DNA from: a virus
Reading direction: 5' to 3' (one strand)
IMG/VR virus record: IMGVR_UViG_3300045118_000117
Span: 1-23,263 of that record
Length of the DNA stretch: 23,263 nt
Position numbers and translations under genes: made by a program. How positions within the stretch are numbered: the first letter of the stretch is position 1; every line of letters begins with the position of its first letter. A model generated the notes under the pieces. That model saw nothing but the letters and a program-made list of their open reading frames with translations. It was not told where the DNA came from and searched no databases. Below, one piece after another: positions 13,055 to 21,032 of the stretch.

Positions 13055-14572
13055 ATGTATCTTTCATTCAAAAATCTTTCTGGTGGTTTAATTTCACAAA
13101 GAAATTCAGCCGTAATAGAGGTTGAGGGGGAAATAAATCAATACTCATTATCAAATGGTTTTATGATGGGAGAAAAAGGAAGTATTGGCTCATTATGTCC
13201 GCCAAAAGCATTTGCCGAATTGTCCGCAGTAAGCGACTGGGCTAATCTTGATACCCAACCGAGATGTGCAGATTATATTTTAGGTGCGGCAAGATTATTA
13301 TTTATTGGAACTGAAAAAAAAGATGACACAGCCGCTGGTTGCGGAAGAGTATTAAAAATTTCTTATTCTGGTGGCTCAATAACACCACACGCAGTTTCTA
13401 ATGGCGGTGCTTGGACGAAAAGAAGAATTGACAGCATTTTTCCGTATAAAGATGCTTCCGACACCTATGCCCTATATTTAAGCATTGATGAGAGTAATAA
13501 CATTGATGTTGGAAGATATGTCCTTTCAACAGATACTTATGATGATGATTGGTATTCAACTACTTATGGCGGAAGCGTTGCTTTGGCTGGAAACAGCAAT
13601 GAATATCTTTCAATTATTCAATCTGTCAATAAAGGAATTTATATAAATTGTGGATATAAAATAGTTTGTTTTTATGCTGGAACATCAACGGTTAAAGAAA
13701 TTTTTGTGCCAGATAATGGATGGTCTGTTAGAAGCCAAATAGATTTTGGCGGATATTATGTGTGGCTTGCAAGAAGAGAGGCGGGAAACGCATCGGAGGC
13801 AAGAGTTTATTTTTGGGATGGCATTAGCAATGTTTCTGATGTCCAATACATAACAATTTATAATATAAAAAATCCAGTATTGGTTACGGATGGAATAAAC
13901 ATTTATATTATTGGCGGAGATGATGAAACTCCAACTTTCGGAAAAGTTTTAATGTATCAGAATGGAACATTTGTAAATATCTTTGAACATACATATTTGC
14001 AATCTGGTATTTATCCGCAATCTTGGACAATATGGCGTGGTAAAATTACTTTTATTTCTGCATATTCGGATAGCGGCAGTTATTACATAATGTATATTGA
14101 TGGAAATAAAGTTCATATTTTGCAAAAAATCACTTCTGCGGAGTTGCCGCTTTTCTTGAAAAATCTACAATTAGGAAAACTTTATTATCCATACAAATTA
14201 AGCACTACAAGAAAAATATATGAACAATCATCAAATTGGGTTTCAAGTTTATTCACGAGCGGAATTATTACTTTTCCGCAAAAAGTTAGAATACCAAAAG
14301 TAAAGGTCTATTTTGAAGGAACTGCGGCAACAAATAATGTATTTGAATTGATAATTTATAATCCAATGACTGGAACTGATGGCAGGGAAATTGATGTCCA
14401 AATTTCTCCATCAATGCTTGATACAGATAATAATTCATATAGCATTGTTAAAGCATTGGAAAAAGTTGATAAGATTTGCCTTAAAGGAATTTGGGACATT
14501 CAAACTCCATCTGGCAATCCGCCAGTAATAAATGAAATAAGAATTGAATACGAAATTTTAGATTTAATATAA
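13055..14572 (+). CDS. Beta-propeller-like tail protein, possible tail nozzle or stabiliser
   Basis: This is a 505-residue, beta-rich protein with several repeating strand-turn segments that contain aromatic and Gly residues (ILGAARLLFIGTEKK, YALYLSIDESNNIDVGRYV, GYYVWLARREAGNAS, INIYIIGGDDETPTFGKVL, GSYYIMYIDGNKVHIL), the pattern of a propeller. The last 130 residues form a separate beta domain (PKVKVYFEGTAATNN, INEIRIEYEILDLI). Podovirus tails contain propeller proteins such as T7 gp12 and P22 gp10. Size, fold pattern and place before the internal virion genes fit that role, but this is inference. It lies 3 bases after the previous stop and has no Shine-Dalgarno sequence. Confidence 0.6.
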   Translation: MYLSFKNLSGGLISQRNSAVIEVEGEINQYSLSNGFMMGEKGSIGSLCPPKAFAELSAVSDWANLDTQPRCADYILGAARLLFIGTEKKDDTAAGCGRVLKISYSGGSITPHAVSNGGAWTKRRIDSIFPYKDASDTYALYLSIDESNNIDVGRYVLSTDTYDDDWYSTTYGGSVALAGNSNEYLSIIQSVNKGIYINCGYKIVCFYAGTSTVKEIFVPDNGWSVRSQIDFGGYYVWLARREAGNASEARVYFWDGISNVSDVQYITIYNIKNPVLVTDGINIYIIGGDDETPTFGKVLMYQNGTFVNIFEHTYLQSGIYPQSWTIWRGKITFISAYSDSGSYYIMYIDGNKVHILQKITSAELPLFLKNLQLGKLYYPYKLSTTRKIYEQSSNWVSSLFTSGIITFPQKVRIPKVKVYFEGTAATNNVFELIIYNPMTGTDGREIDVQISPSMLDTDNNSYSIVKALEKVDKICLKGIWDIQTPSGNPPVINEIRIEYEILDLI

Positions 14573-14576
14573 AATT

Positions 14577-16235
14577 ATGCCTACTTTTTTACAAAACATA
14601 AAATCTTTGACTGGTCTTGTTACAAAACCATTAAAAAAAGTTGCGGATGTTACTGGTCTATCTTCAAGTTGGGAAAAAGCAAAAGTGACACAACAACAGC
14701 AGAAACAAGATGTGATGGCTGGTTATGACCCCAAAAAATTTGGTCAGGGAAGTTTTTTCTCAACTCCAACCGAATATAAAATTACGCCAACAGAAACAAA
14801 ACAGATTGCTTCCGCTACTCCCGTCTCTGATTTACCACAATCTATTGCAGAACCAGACCCGACAAAAAGAACTCCATTATCAGCATTGACACCAAAACAA
14901 CAAGGTGGTGGTGTTGGTGTTGCCCAAGCAACTTCCGCACCGACACAAGATGAAAATAACCAATTTCAAGAAATTATAAAACAACTTATTGATAAGAATG
15001 CCGATGTTCAAAGTGGTGATTTGGCAGAAATCAGGAAACAAATGACCACTGCGGAAGAAGCAATGACATCTGCCAAAAAAGAAATGGAAGATACGAAAGC
15101 ATTAGTTAAGGCGGGTATTACTCCGAAAACACCAGAGGAAATTTATAAAGAATTGGAGGATATTAGAAATTTAGTTGGTATTCAGCCCATTGAAGATAAA
15201 TATAATGAATTATTCAAGATAGTTACTGAACTCCCAACGCAAGTTAAGAAAGAATTTTCAGTTAGGCAAACTGGTATAACATATCCACAGCATTTGATTG
15301 ACCAAGAAACCAAACAAAGAATGGAAGTTTATAAAGCCCAATTTGATGTGGTTGCAGACCAATTATCCAAAAAGGAAGCAATGGTTAAAACAATCCAAAA
15401 TAATTTGAATTTATCAAGGGCTGATGCGGAGAAAAAACTTGATGATTATTTTACTATCACCAAAACGACTTTTGACCAAGCACAAGACCAATTTACAAGT
15501 GCTTTTTCAACATATAAAGAACTATTAAAACAAAGCCAAGAACAAGTTAAGGCAAACATAGAGATGGGATTGAAATATCCCCAAGCGGGAATTTTGCCAT
15601 CAGATAACCAATATGTTTCTTATGTCAAGGCACTTCCCTTCGCCCAAGCACTTGATGCCCTTGCCTACGAAAAGAAAATGGCTGAATTATCATTAAAAGA
15701 AATATCAACCGCAAAGGCAGAATTGAGTTTGCAAAAACTTCAACTTGAAATTGCTGACACTACTGGCGTTGCCGATAGGGATATTATTAGTTCTTCCGTT
15801 AATCAAATTGTTTTTGAAGGAAAGCCAGTTGCTTCTGTCACTGGTCAATTCACAGACAAAAAACTTCAAGACAATATCTATAAAAGTGCTATTATAGCCG
15901 CAAAAAATCTTATTGCAGATGAGCCGCAAGAGATATTTAATCAAGCATATAATAGGGCATTAACGCTTGGACAAGACGCAGACCCAGAAATAATTGCTAA
16001 TAATGTTTTGAATAATCAATTTTATAAATCAATTCTGTCAACTGACGAATTGCAATCTTTATACAATGCTGGAAATTCTTGGGAACAAAAACAAAATGAA
16101 ATTTATAAACAGCAACATCCAAGTTTCTTCTCTTCGCTTTGGAGTTGGTTGAGCGGTGGAAACAAAGATACGACCATTACTCCGACAACTGCTAATTATA
16201 AAAAAGATAATATAACAATTATTAACCAACGATAA
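14577..16235 (+). CDS. Putative internal virion (ejection) protein with coiled coils
   Basis: This is a 552-residue protein. An amphipathic N-terminus (NIKSLTGLVTKPLKKVADV) is followed by a Gln/Pro/Thr-rich linker (about 40-125), then long helical coiled-coil segments (about 130-400; KKEMEDTKALVKAG, LKQSQEQVKANIEMG). A more compact helical part (IAAKNLIADEPQEIFNQAYN) and a Trp/Phe-rich patch near the end (PSFFSSLWSWLSGGN) close it. The pairing with the very large protein that follows, with a one-base gap, resembles internal core proteins of podoviruses that are injected with the DNA to form a channel. No enzyme motif is seen. The role is inferred from context. Confidence 0.55.
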   Translation: MPTFLQNIKSLTGLVTKPLKKVADVTGLSSSWEKAKVTQQQQKQDVMAGYDPKKFGQGSFFSTPTEYKITPTETKQIASATPVSDLPQSIAEPDPTKRTPLSALTPKQQGGGVGVAQATSAPTQDENNQFQEIIKQLIDKNADVQSGDLAEIRKQMTTAEEAMTSAKKEMEDTKALVKAGITPKTPEEIYKELEDIRNLVGIQPIEDKYNELFKIVTELPTQVKKEFSVRQTGITYPQHLIDQETKQRMEVYKAQFDVVADQLSKKEAMVKTIQNNLNLSRADAEKKLDDYFTITKTTFDQAQDQFTSAFSTYKELLKQSQEQVKANIEMGLKYPQAGILPSDNQYVSYVKALPFAQALDALAYEKKMAELSLKEISTAKAELSLQKLQLEIADTTGVADRDIISSSVNQIVFEGKPVASVTGQFTDKKLQDNIYKSAIIAAKNLIADEPQEIFNQAYNRALTLGQDADPEIIANNVLNNQFYKSILSTDELQSLYNAGNSWEQKQNEIYKQQHPSFFSSLWSWLSGGNKDTTITPTTANYKKDNITIINQR

Positions 16236-16236
16236 T

Positions 16237-19200
16237 ATGGCTAAATTTTCGTCAGAAGAACCACAACTTTATTCTTCTGGTTTACCAGAAAGTTTGCAAG
16301 AAAAGGAAATAAGAAGTTTACAAGAACTTGCCCAAGAAAAGGGCGTTTCCACAGAAACTGGAAAAAATTTGATAATGGATAAAATTAAGAAAGTGGGAAA
16401 TTGGGCATTAAATATATTTGATAAATTAGAAACTCCATTTTATGGCTTATCTGGTATTGTTGCTGGCATTGGCTGGAATAGGGGAATAGAAAAGAAAATA
16501 AGAATGTCAGAGGCATTATTGGGAGATGATTATTTTTCAAAAAAACTTCAATTAACTGGCACGGCAAAGGTGGTAGCAAATACTGCGGAATGGATTGGCA
16601 GAATGGGAGTTGATATATTCACTGACCCGCTTACTTGGATTATGCCAGCAACTTTTGGAAAATTCAGAGTAGTTGCGGACGAATTAGGTAATTTGACAAA
16701 AATAAATAAAAGTGGAATGGAAATTTTATCTGACCTTGCGGAAAAAAAACTTGCTCAAAAAACTATCGGATTGGCTGATAAATCTCCCAATCTATTAGCC
16801 AATTTGAAAAAAGAAGCATTTGGCGAAGCAAGCCAAGATGTGGCAAAAATAGTTTTGGGTCAGAAAAAACAAATACTTGCTACTGGCAAATATGGGGAAC
16901 TTTCTCCGAATGTGCTGGATGTGAAGAATATCCTTGAAAAAATAGGAATTTCGGGAACAAAAGAAAATGTTGCCAAAGCAATTAAAGATGGAATACCAGA
17001 ACTTCAAGCAAGAAGAATGTTCAAATTGTCAAATCCGTTCGGTTCTTGGGAAAAGGATATTTTCGGTTATGACAAAATGTCGGATGTTTATAATAAAATT
17101 TCCAAATCTTTTGCAACACGATTATCAAAGACGGAAACTGGTCAAAAAATTTTAGATATTAGAAATTTTAATAGCCAATGGTTAAGGGGTCTTGGAAAGA
17201 AATGGTTTGATATTGGAATACCAGAGGGGGCTGACCCGCTTAAATATAAGCAATTAAAATCATTGCTGAAAACTAACGAATGGGCTTTATTAAAAACGAA
17301 CGAAAGAACTGGGAAAATAATTGATACTCTTTTTTCTGATTTTAAGGCAGACGATTTAGAAAGATTGGGACAACAGTATTGGAAATGGGATTATTTTTTA
17401 AGACAAGGAAAAGAAGTTGAAAGTAATGCTATTTGGAATACACTCGCAGAAAAGGAAAAAGGATTGTTCAATACCCTACGGGGATTTTATGACAATTTAT
17501 TTGAACAAGAGACGAGAAGAGGATTACAAGCAAATTATCTTGAAAATTATTTGCCGCTTATTTTTCGCAATAAACAAAAGGCGGAAGAATTATCAAAACT
17601 TTTCAAATTACCAGACCAGTTGCCAATTTATTTAAGATTTTCAAAACAGAGGACTATTATAAATCCGCTTGAATTGCCAGAAGCAACATTAAAAGAACTT
17701 GACCCAGTGTGGGATTTAAGAAACCAAATGTTTGCCAGAGTTTCTGCCCACAATTCCGTTGTTGGAAGACAAAATCTACTTTTATCTTTGGCAAAAGACC
17801 AAAAATTTGCCATCAATAAGTGGGGTTCTTGGGATGTAGAGCGGGTTCAAGTTCCCGCACAGGTTACAGAAACTCTTTATGAGCAGTTTGTTAAAATACC
17901 AATCGGAAAAGATGCACCAGATAAAGTTAAAAAAATTATCAATGATGTTGATAATTTATTAGGAAAGGAAATAAAAACTATTGATGGTGTTAAAATTGGG
18001 ACACCAACTACGCTTAATGATATTGAGAATGCGAGAAGCCAACTTTATAAACACAGAACTTCATTGATGAAAGAATTTAAGGAAAGTCCCACTCTTGCAA
18101 CCGCACAGAGCATAAATGTTTTGAAAAAGAAAATAGGAGTTTTAGATGATTTTTTAACAGACCCAGAGTGGAAAGATATTTTTATTAAACAAAGGACAAG
18201 GGCTTTAATTCCCGATGTTAAAGATGGATATGAAGTTCTTAATAGAGTTAGACAAACAAATCCACGGCTTTCTTCGGAAATGCTTGATATTGTGTCAAAA
18301 CCCCTTGTTCCGCTTAAAGATTATATTACTGGCGTTGAATTACGTGGCGAAAAAATAATTCCACAATTAAAAACTGTATTGGGAGAAATGAAAAGCGGAG
18401 ATATTTTGATAGAAAAATGGGTGGCGGATGAATTAGTTAATCATCTTAATGCTGATTTCTTTGCAAGGGGAGGCGGATGGAAAGAATTTTCTACTCCATT
18501 AAAGAAATTTACGCAATGGTTCAAATTTTCTGTCACTACTCCATTTCCATCGTTTCACGCAAGGAACTTGATTTCTGACACATTTAGGTCTTATTTAGAA
18601 AGTGGATTATCTGTTGTTTTGCCAAGATTTCATAAGGAAGTTTCTGCACTCGCCACTGGAAAAATTGATAACATTATTACTGATATTGGAGAAGTTATCA
18701 CCTCAAAACAATTCATTAAAGAACTTGAAAAATACAATGTTAAAGCCAATGCAATAGCATTTGTATATGACAATAAGGCGGCTGTTATTGAGGGATTAAA
18801 AAGACATCCATTTGCCAATAAAACCATTGGAACAATAGCGAGGGCGGCAGAATGGAGAGAAAATAGATGGAGGGCTATTACATATTTTTCTTTGAGAAAA
18901 AGGGGATTTGACCCAGTTTCGGCAGTTGAGAAAATGAACAAGGCAATGGTTGATTATACTGCCCAAACTGCTTTTGAAAGGGAAGCACTTTCTTTGGCTT
19001 TGCCATTCTATAAATGGTATAAATCAAATGTTGTCCAAACCATAGAAAAAACTTTAACTGAAACTGGTAAGTATTTTCCGATGCTAAAAGCATATCAAGG
19101 TGTTAATGAAATGTTTGGCAGGAAACAAACAAATCCCGAAGAAGCAAAATTTCTTCCGCTTTATATCAAAGAACAGCCCTACATTTGGCTGATGTCCGAC

Positions 19201-19815
19201 CAGAATAAAGAATTATATCTTTATAATTTTGATTTGCCGCTTGAACAAGCGTGGAGTATGTTAAATAATCCGCTTAAAGCCACTTTTGAATTATTATCCC
19301 CATTTTTGAAAGTTCCGATTGAGGCGGCAACTGGATATAATATATTCAAAGAAATGAAAATTAAAGAAGATTATTCTGGTGAAGTTTTCAAGCATTATCC
19401 GCAACCGATGAAAGATTGGCTTGAATATAAGGAAATTACTAAATTAAGTGCTACTGGCGAGGAATATGTGGTTTCAACCGTAAATCCGCAAAAGAAATAT
19501 CTTGTGTCTGCATTATCGCAATGGGCTGGTGCTTCAAGGTTGCTCGCACAATCAAACATCAGGGACATTGAGGCACTTGGGGCAATGTATAAAGCCATTA
19601 CTGGCACGGAAAAAATGACCAAAAAGGATAAATTGCAGTTATTACACTTTGTTTCTGGTGCGATGGTTTATGAGCAAGACCCCAATAAAGACAGGGCAAG
19701 GGCTGAAAAAGATTTATTAAATGAATACGGCAATTATCTTGAACGGGTCGGTATAGTTAAAGATTTCAAACAATTTTATGAAGACCCAAGAGTTACCACA
19801 ACCCCAGAAGAGTAA
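16237..19815 (+). CDS. Large putative internal virion / ejection protein
   Basis: This 1192-residue protein is the largest in the window. It is mostly helical. Segments include ETPFYGLSGIVAGIGW (about 66-81), DIFTDPLTWIMPATFGKF (about 126-143), a long middle with charged helices, and LPFYKWYKSNVVQTIEKTL (about 920-940). The phrase FxRExxxxxLPFYKWxKxN resembles the conserved C-terminal block of large phage virion proteins with polyvalent-protein-associated domains, often with PFxxWxRxN. No lysozyme, protease or polymerase motif is evident. It follows the 552-residue coiled-coil protein by one base. Together they are good candidates for the ejected DNA-delivery complex of a short-tailed phage. 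A polyvalent protein with an unseen enzyme domain cannot be ruled out. Confidence 0.65.
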   Translation: MAKFSSEEPQLYSSGLPESLQEKEIRSLQELAQEKGVSTETGKNLIMDKIKKVGNWALNIFDKLETPFYGLSGIVAGIGWNRGIEKKIRMSEALLGDDYFSKKLQLTGTAKVVANTAEWIGRMGVDIFTDPLTWIMPATFGKFRVVADELGNLTKINKSGMEILSDLAEKKLAQKTIGLADKSPNLLANLKKEAFGEASQDVAKIVLGQKKQILATGKYGELSPNVLDVKNILEKIGISGTKENVAKAIKDGIPELQARRMFKLSNPFGSWEKDIFGYDKMSDVYNKISKSFATRLSKTETGQKILDIRNFNSQWLRGLGKKWFDIGIPEGADPLKYKQLKSLLKTNEWALLKTNERTGKIIDTLFSDFKADDLERLGQQYWKWDYFLRQGKEVESNAIWNTLAEKEKGLFNTLRGFYDNLFEQETRRGLQANYLENYLPLIFRNKQKAEELSKLFKLPDQLPIYLRFSKQRTIINPLELPEATLKELDPVWDLRNQMFARVSAHNSVVGRQNLLLSLAKDQKFAINKWGSWDVERVQVPAQVTETLYEQFVKIPIGKDAPDKVKKIINDVDNLLGKEIKTIDGVKIGTPTTLNDIENARSQLYKHRTSLMKEFKESPTLATAQSINVLKKKIGVLDDFLTDPEWKDIFIKQRTRALIPDVKDGYEVLNRVRQTNPRLSSEMLDIVSKPLVPLKDYITGVELRGEKIIPQLKTVLGEMKSGDILIEKWVADELVNHLNADFFARGGGWKEFSTPLKKFTQWFKFSVTTPFPSFHARNLISDTFRSYLESGLSVVLPRFHKEVSALATGKIDNIITDIGEVITSKQFIKELEKYNVKANAIAFVYDNKAAVIEGLKRHPFANKTIGTIARAAEWRENRWRAITYFSLRKRGFDPVSAVEKMNKAMVDYTAQTAFEREALSLALPFYKWYKSNVVQTIEKTLTETGKYFPMLKAYQGVNEMFGRKQTNPEEAKFLPLYIKEQPYIWLMSDQNKELYLYNFDLPLEQAWSMLNNPLKATFELLSPFLKVPIEAATGYNIFKEMKIKEDYSGEVFKHYPQPMKDWLEYKEITKLSATGEEYVVSTVNPQKKYLVSALSQWAGASRLLAQSNIRDIEALGAMYKAITGTEKMTKKDKLQLLHFVSGAMVYEQDPNKDRARAEKDLLNEYGNYLERVGIVKDFKQFYEDPRVTTTPEE

Positions 19816-20005
19816 AAGATGGTTCACTGCGGCAGGAAAGGATTATAATGAAAAAGTAAAAAAGGAAAGAAAACTAAATCATTCAATTAGATTGGTTGGC
19901 ATTAAATATAATCCAATTTTCAAGAAAAAAGCATTCAAATGTCGTTTTCTTTCAAGGTTATATGACCCGCCAAGAAAGAAAATTAAAGTGAGGCGGGAAA
20001 AATAA
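19778..20005 (+). CDS. Small basic protein, hypothetical
   Basis: This 75-residue protein has about 25 Lys and Arg and few acidic residues, with an end rich in Arg/Lys (PPRKKIKVRREK). It overlaps the end of the previous gene by 38 bases, longer than other overlaps here, but it fills a stretch that would otherwise be empty and ends just before the KH-gene leader. Charge suggests nucleic-acid binding, perhaps in the virion or with the adjacent RNA-binding gene. Internal starts after 19815 are not obvious. Family not recognised. Confidence 0.55.
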   Translation: MKTQELPQPQKSKRWFTAAGKDYNEKVKKERKLNHSIRLVGIKYNPIFKKKAFKCRFLSRLYDPPRKKIKVRREK

Positions 20006-20041
20006 AGGTCGTATGTTAATAGTTAAATTATTGTTAAAACA
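20004..20041 (+). promoter_or_regulatory. Shared leader element AAAGGTCGTA + TAATAGT, copy 2
   Basis: AAAGGTCGTA (20004-20013) overlaps the end of the previous stop codon and is followed by TAATAGT, an A/T stretch, TTATT and AACA before ATG. The order, spacing and length match the element at 6848-6887 in front of an unrelated gene. The 10-mer also occurs inside a coding sequence at about 9848, where the rest of the element is missing. Confidence 0.5.
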
Positions 20042-20314
20042 ATGGAAAAGAACGAAGTATTAACGCTTGTAGAAAAATTTTTCGGTCTTTTAATAGATGA
20101 ACCGATTGGCATAGAAATCAAAGAAGAACAAATTGTATCTGATGGCGAAGTTAGAAAAACTGGCTATAATGTTTTAATTGACGCTCCGCAAGACATCAAA
20201 AAATTCTTGATAGGAAAAAGCGGCAGAACTGCTAAAAAATTGAATTATCTATTTGGACAGATTGTTTCTTTTAGGCGTGGTCGTGTTTCAATCACATTAT
20301 TTATTAAGCCGTAA
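20042..20314 (+). CDS. KH-domain RNA-binding protein, KhpA-like
   Basis: This 90-residue protein is probably a single type II KH domain that binds RNA. It resembles bacterial KhpA along its whole length: an N-terminal helix (VLTLVEKFFGLLIDEP), strands (IGIEIKEEQ, GYNVLIDAP), then the core IGKSGRTAKKLNYLF with the GxxG loop GKSG at 58-61, and a final strand RVSITLFI. Family KhpA proteins have IGKQGR-A at the same place. Bacterial KhpA works with KhpB and binds many small RNAs and mRNAs; phage copies are not well known to me. It is preceded by the same leader element as a virion gene and followed by a hairpin. The structured RNA at 1319-1518 is a possible, untested partner. Confidence 0.75.
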   Translation: MEKNEVLTLVEKFFGLLIDEPIGIEIKEEQIVSDGEVRKTGYNVLIDAPQDIKKFLIGKSGRTAKKLNYLFGQIVSFRRGRVSITLFIKP

Positions 20315-20331
20315 TATTGAATTGTTAAATT

Positions 20332-20362
20332 TTGAACCAACATTTGGGATATGCTGGTTCAA
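20332..20362 (+). terminator. Hairpin after the KH gene
   Basis: TTGAACCA (20332-20339) and TGGTTCAA (20355-20362) are exact reverse complements with a 15-base loop. It starts 18 bases after the KH stop and ends 9 bases before the holin ATG. A T run is lacking after the stem, so it may be a weak terminator, an mRNA-end structure, or an operator. Confidence 0.45.
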
Positions 20363-20371
20363 TCATAAATT

Positions 20372-20899
20372 ATGGAACTACAAATCCCGCAAGATACAAT
20401 CAAATTAAGAAATTCTTATACTAATATGAGCGAATTTTTCAACCAATTAGGCGTGTTTTTTTCACAAAAGATGTTGTCTGGCATTAGTGCATCTGCCATT
20501 TTGGGTTCAATTACATTCTATATGCTTGGTATAAACCCCGAACTTGTTTTTATCCTATTTGTAATGGCTGTCTTTGATACGATTACTGGCGTTCTAAAAT
20601 CAAAGAAACTTGGTATTCCGCTTACTTCCGCAAAAGCATTTGCCTTTCCCTCAAAGATTGTATTGTATTTTATATCTATTTCCGCTTTTAGATTGGCTGG
20701 AAGAGCGGCTACGATTGCTTATGGATTGCCAGAAGAAGCGGTAATAGGTGCGGCAACTGGTGTAGTTTTATGGTTAATTGGCTGGGAAATTAAATCAATT
20801 ATAGAGAATTTTGATGAGATGGGAATGTCTATTCCACAATGGATAAAAGATAAATTATCTTCATTCTTTAATGGACAATCAAGAGGACAATCCGAGTAA
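20372..20899 (+). CDS. Holin, toxin-secretion/phage-lysis type (Phage_holin_4-like)
   Basis: This 175-residue membrane protein probably opens the inner membrane at lysis. Hydrophobic segments lie at about 34-54, 56-74, 92-110 and 121-139. The short motif FDTITGVLKSKK (68-79), followed by a Ser-Ala-Lys turn (SAKAF), matches the usual D-x-x-T-G-x-L-K/A signature of this holin family. The end WEIKSIIENFDEMGMSIPQ (138-156) matches the typical E-x-x-S-I-x-E-N...MG...P ending. An ATG at 20426 (Met19) would remove the polar N-terminus and could be a second start. No endolysin gene is visible within this window. A small membrane gene starts inside its last 29 bases. Confidence 0.8.
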   Translation: MELQIPQDTIKLRNSYTNMSEFFNQLGVFFSQKMLSGISASAILGSITFYMLGINPELVFILFVMAVFDTITGVLKSKKLGIPLTSAKAFAFPSKIVLYFISISAFRLAGRAATIAYGLPEEAVIGAATGVVLWLIGWEIKSIIENFDEMGMSIPQWIKDKLSSFFNGQSRGQSE

Positions 20900-21032
20900 T
20901 TTATGTCCAAAATGTAAGAAGGAGATGAAACGCTATTTAATGGGAAAAAGAGAGGGTATATGGATAGCCGTAAAATATGTGGCGATATTTTTTGCAGTTA
21001 TTTTTCTAATAATTTTTCTATTAAATCTATGA
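20871..21032 (+). CDS. Small CxxC tail-anchored membrane protein
   Basis: This 53-residue gene is short and easy to miss. It starts at ATG 20871 inside the holin end and stops at TGA 21030-21032, overlapping the next start (ATGA). The acidic N-terminus is followed by CPKC at 12-15 and a basic stretch (KKEMKRYLMGKREG), then a very hydrophobic C-terminus (IWIAVKYVAIFFAVIFLIIF, about 30-50). This is the form of a tail-anchored protein with a half zinc knuckle or redox pair. The place directly after a holin suggests an auxiliary lysis factor or antiholin. The overlaps on both sides are strong support for its being real. No family is recognised. Confidence 0.7.
   Translation: MDNQEDNPSNLCPKCKKEMKRYLMGKREGIWIAVKYVAIFFAVIFLIIFLLNL

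Noticed and set aside
16237-19815. Tape-measure protein of a long-tailed phage
   Set aside because: There are no tail tube, sheath or chaperone frameshift genes, and the long protein has an LPFYKW block with Pro/Trp-rich ordered segments rather than a uniform coiled coil with membrane stretches.
20960-21028. Upstream start for the metallophosphoesterase
   Set aside because: These codons fall inside the 53-residue membrane gene in another frame. ATG 21029 overlaps its stop as ATGA and directly precedes the conserved SIVIGDLH region.
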